Origin: an uncultured Devosia sp.
Lineage (GTDB): Bacteria > Pseudomonadota > Alphaproteobacteria > Rhizobiales > Devosiaceae
DNA length: 5,819 nucleotides
Assembly (NCBI GenBank): GCA_934553185.1
Contig: CAKTFF010000158.1
Span: 1-5,819 of the forward strand
Direction of reading: 5' to 3'
Program-made: the position numbers and the translations under genes
Part shown: positions 4,499 through 5,819 of the stretch, one piece after another
Layout of the letters: every line of letters begins with the position of its first letter
Position numbering within the stretch: position 1 is the stretch's first letter
The notes under the pieces: generated by a model
Told to the model about the DNA's origin: nothing
Seen by the model: only the letters and a program-made list of their open reading frames with translations
Databases searched by the model: none

Positions 4499-5819
4499 AT
4501 GGTGAATGGCACGACCACGTATGATGAGTTGAACCGGCGGCTCGCCGCGGCCGAAGAGCGCGCTTTAGCGGCGGAAGCGGCGCTGCGGGAAGGCGAGGTC
4601 CGACACCACCTTTTGAGTGAAAGCTGGGCACAAGCGGTTTGGGAAACTGATCCTTTTGGTTTCGTCAACAAGGATAGTCCAAGCTGGCGAGCTTACACCG
4701 GGCAGACGCTCGAAGATTGGCTGGGCTATGGATGGCTGGACGCAGTCCATCCCGACGACCGCACCTATGCCCAACAGCAATGGGACGAGGCAATTGCGGC
4801 ACGTAGCCTCGTCGACGCAGAGTTTCGTCTTCGCTCGCCTGACGGAGGTTGGCGCTGGACCAATGTGCGCGCTGCGCCACTCAGGAACGCAGAAGGTCAT
4901 ATTATCAAGTGGGCAGGAATGAACATCGACATCGATGTTCGCAAGCGAGCTGAGGCGGCGCTAAGAGAAAGCGAAGCCAAATTCCAAACACTTTTCCAGT
5001 CGATCGATGAAGGGCTTGCAGTTCAGGAGCTTGTCTTCGACCGCGACGGTGTAATTGTCGACATCATCTACCGTCAGGTCAACGCCGCTTTTGAACGTCA
5101 GGGAAGAGTTTTTGACGTTGTCGGCCGCTCAATCTTCGAGGTTCTTCCTAACGTCGAGAACTATTGGCTGGACTACTACCGGCAGGTGATGGCGACAGGT
5201 CAGCCCATTCGCGTGCAGAACTACCAGCAGGACGTGGACCGCTGGTTCGATGTCTACTTCTCGCCCGTGGACCAAAGCGGGCGCTTCGTTGCCACCGTCT
5301 TCAACGACATTACCGAACGCAAACGGACTGAAGCCTTGCTGCGCGAAACGCAGGAGCGGCAGGCGTTTTTGCTGAAATTCAGCGATGCTCTTAGAGCTCA
5401 GCCAGACGAACAGTCGATTAAAGACAAGACAGTCGAGATGGTCGCTGAGCATCTGCGCCTGGATCGCTTTTGGATCGCCGAGGTGTTCGATGAGGAAGGA
5501 ATAGCCCTGATCGGCCCGGAGCATATCCGCCCCGATCTTCAGCCGATGTCGGGCACATTCCAGCTCTCGGACTATCCCGAGGTTATGCGGCAGCTTCTGA
5601 CGCAACCGATCCAGATCACGAACGTAGCCGACGACCCGCGCTTTGCCGCTTCGGAAAAAGAGTTGCTGGCCGGCTTGAAAATCGTGAGTCAGCTGGTTGT
5701 GCCACTGCGGAAAGGAGAAGGCAAAGTCATCTGGGCGTTCCCGGCCACGACGACCACACCGCGCCACTGGACCGACAACGAGCGGCTACTGCTGGAAGAT
5801 GTCGCCGAGCGCACCTGGG
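4499..5819 (+). CDS. PAS-PAS-GAF sensor protein, probably histidine kinase (3' end outside window)
   Basis: The frame is open from ATG 4499 to the right edge, 440 codons without a stop. After a charged, alanine-rich helical lead (about 8-40) comes a PAS domain (about 44-150). It contains WETDPFGFV, HPDDR (84-88) and SPDGGWRW (113-120), and closes with the PAC-like NIDIDVRKRAE (142-152). A linker helix, ALRESEAKF (154-162), leads to a second PAS (about 163-277) ending in VFNDITERKRTE (267-278). A third helix leads to a GAF domain (about 295-440) with LDRFWIAEVF (321-330) and TNVADDPRF (374-382). No membrane segment is visible, so it is probably cytoplasmic. This sensory order typically precedes a histidine kinase core in alphaproteobacteria, often of the HWE or hybrid type. 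A guanylate cyclase output is possible too. The kinase part, ligand and partner are not in view. The start is supported by AGAGGA nine bases upstream. Confidence 0.87.
   Translation, partial: MVNGTTTYDELNRRLAAAEERALAAEAALREGEVRHHLLSESWAQAVWETDPFGFVNKDSPSWRAYTGQTLEDWLGYGWLDAVHPDDRTYAQQQWDEAIAARSLVDAEFRLRSPDGGWRWTNVRAAPLRNAEGHIIKWAGMNIDIDVRKRAEAALRESEAKFQTLFQSIDEGLAVQELVFDRDGVIVDIIYRQVNAAFERQGRVFDVVGRSIFEVLPNVENYWLDYYRQVMATGQPIRVQNYQQDVDRWFDVYFSPVDQSGRFVATVFNDITERKRTEALLRETQERQAFLLKFSDALRAQPDEQSIKDKTVEMVAEHLRLDRFWIAEVFDEEGIALIGPEHIRPDLQPMSGTFQLSDYPEVMRQLLTQPIQITNVADDPRFAASEKELLAGLKIVSQLVVPLRKGEGKVIWAFPATTTTPRHWTDNERLLLEDVAERTW

Noticed and set aside
4617..4922. Plus-strand frame of 101 codons within the sensor region
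   Set aside because: It is an alternative frame inside the first PAS domain, which is encoded in the frame starting at 4499.
5129..5767. Minus-strand open frame of 212 codons near the right end
   Set aside because: It is antisense to the PAS/GAF coding sequence, which carries clear domain motifs. The translation shows no family signature.

Overview
The window looks like ordinary chromosomal DNA from a GC-rich proteobacterium, most likely an alphaproteobacterium. This rests on the strong G/C third-position bias, the gene types (an HxlR regulator beside a short-chain dehydrogenase, a PAS-PAS-GAF sensor) and the style of the protein sequences. Genus cannot be read from the sequence, and the GTCYGCT...AGCGGAC intergenic repeats are only a weak hint. 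There are seven genes. The first is cut by the left edge and the last by the right edge. No transposase, phage gene, CRISPR array, tRNA or rRNA is visible, and no gene-free stretch exceeds 300 bases.

Left block (about 1-2204): three co-directional genes with gaps of 35 and 26 bases look like the end of one operon. They are the C-terminal half of an MFS efflux-type transporter, a stand-alone RibD C-terminal/dihydrofolate-reductase-like reductase, and an aldo/keto reductase with an intact catalytic tetrad. A strong intrinsic terminator (2169-2204) ends the unit. Two NAD(P)H-dependent reductases with an exporter suggest handling of a reactive carbonyl or xenobiotic, but no substrate can be named.

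Middle (2264-3043): a single TauE/SafE-type membrane permease with no sulfur-metabolism genes in view. Directly after its stop lies an imperfect inverted repeat with a T-rich tail that may act as its terminator. A related inverted repeat follows the short-chain dehydrogenase at 4350-4383.

Divergent pair (3145-4322): an HxlR-family regulator on the minus strand faces a DltE-like short-chain dehydrogenase on the plus strand. Both appear to start at TTG, each with a good Shine-Dalgarno sequence. The geometry fits an HxlR repressor controlling its neighbour and itself from the 92-base gap.

Right block (4499 to edge): the plus strand is open without a stop from 4499 to the end. It encodes the sensory part of a large PAS-PAS-GAF protein, probably a histidine kinase whose catalytic domain lies outside the window. 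I see no clear evidence of an undescribed system. The points most worth checking are the repeated intergenic inverted repeats, the paired TTG starts, and the substrate of the reductase/exporter operon.
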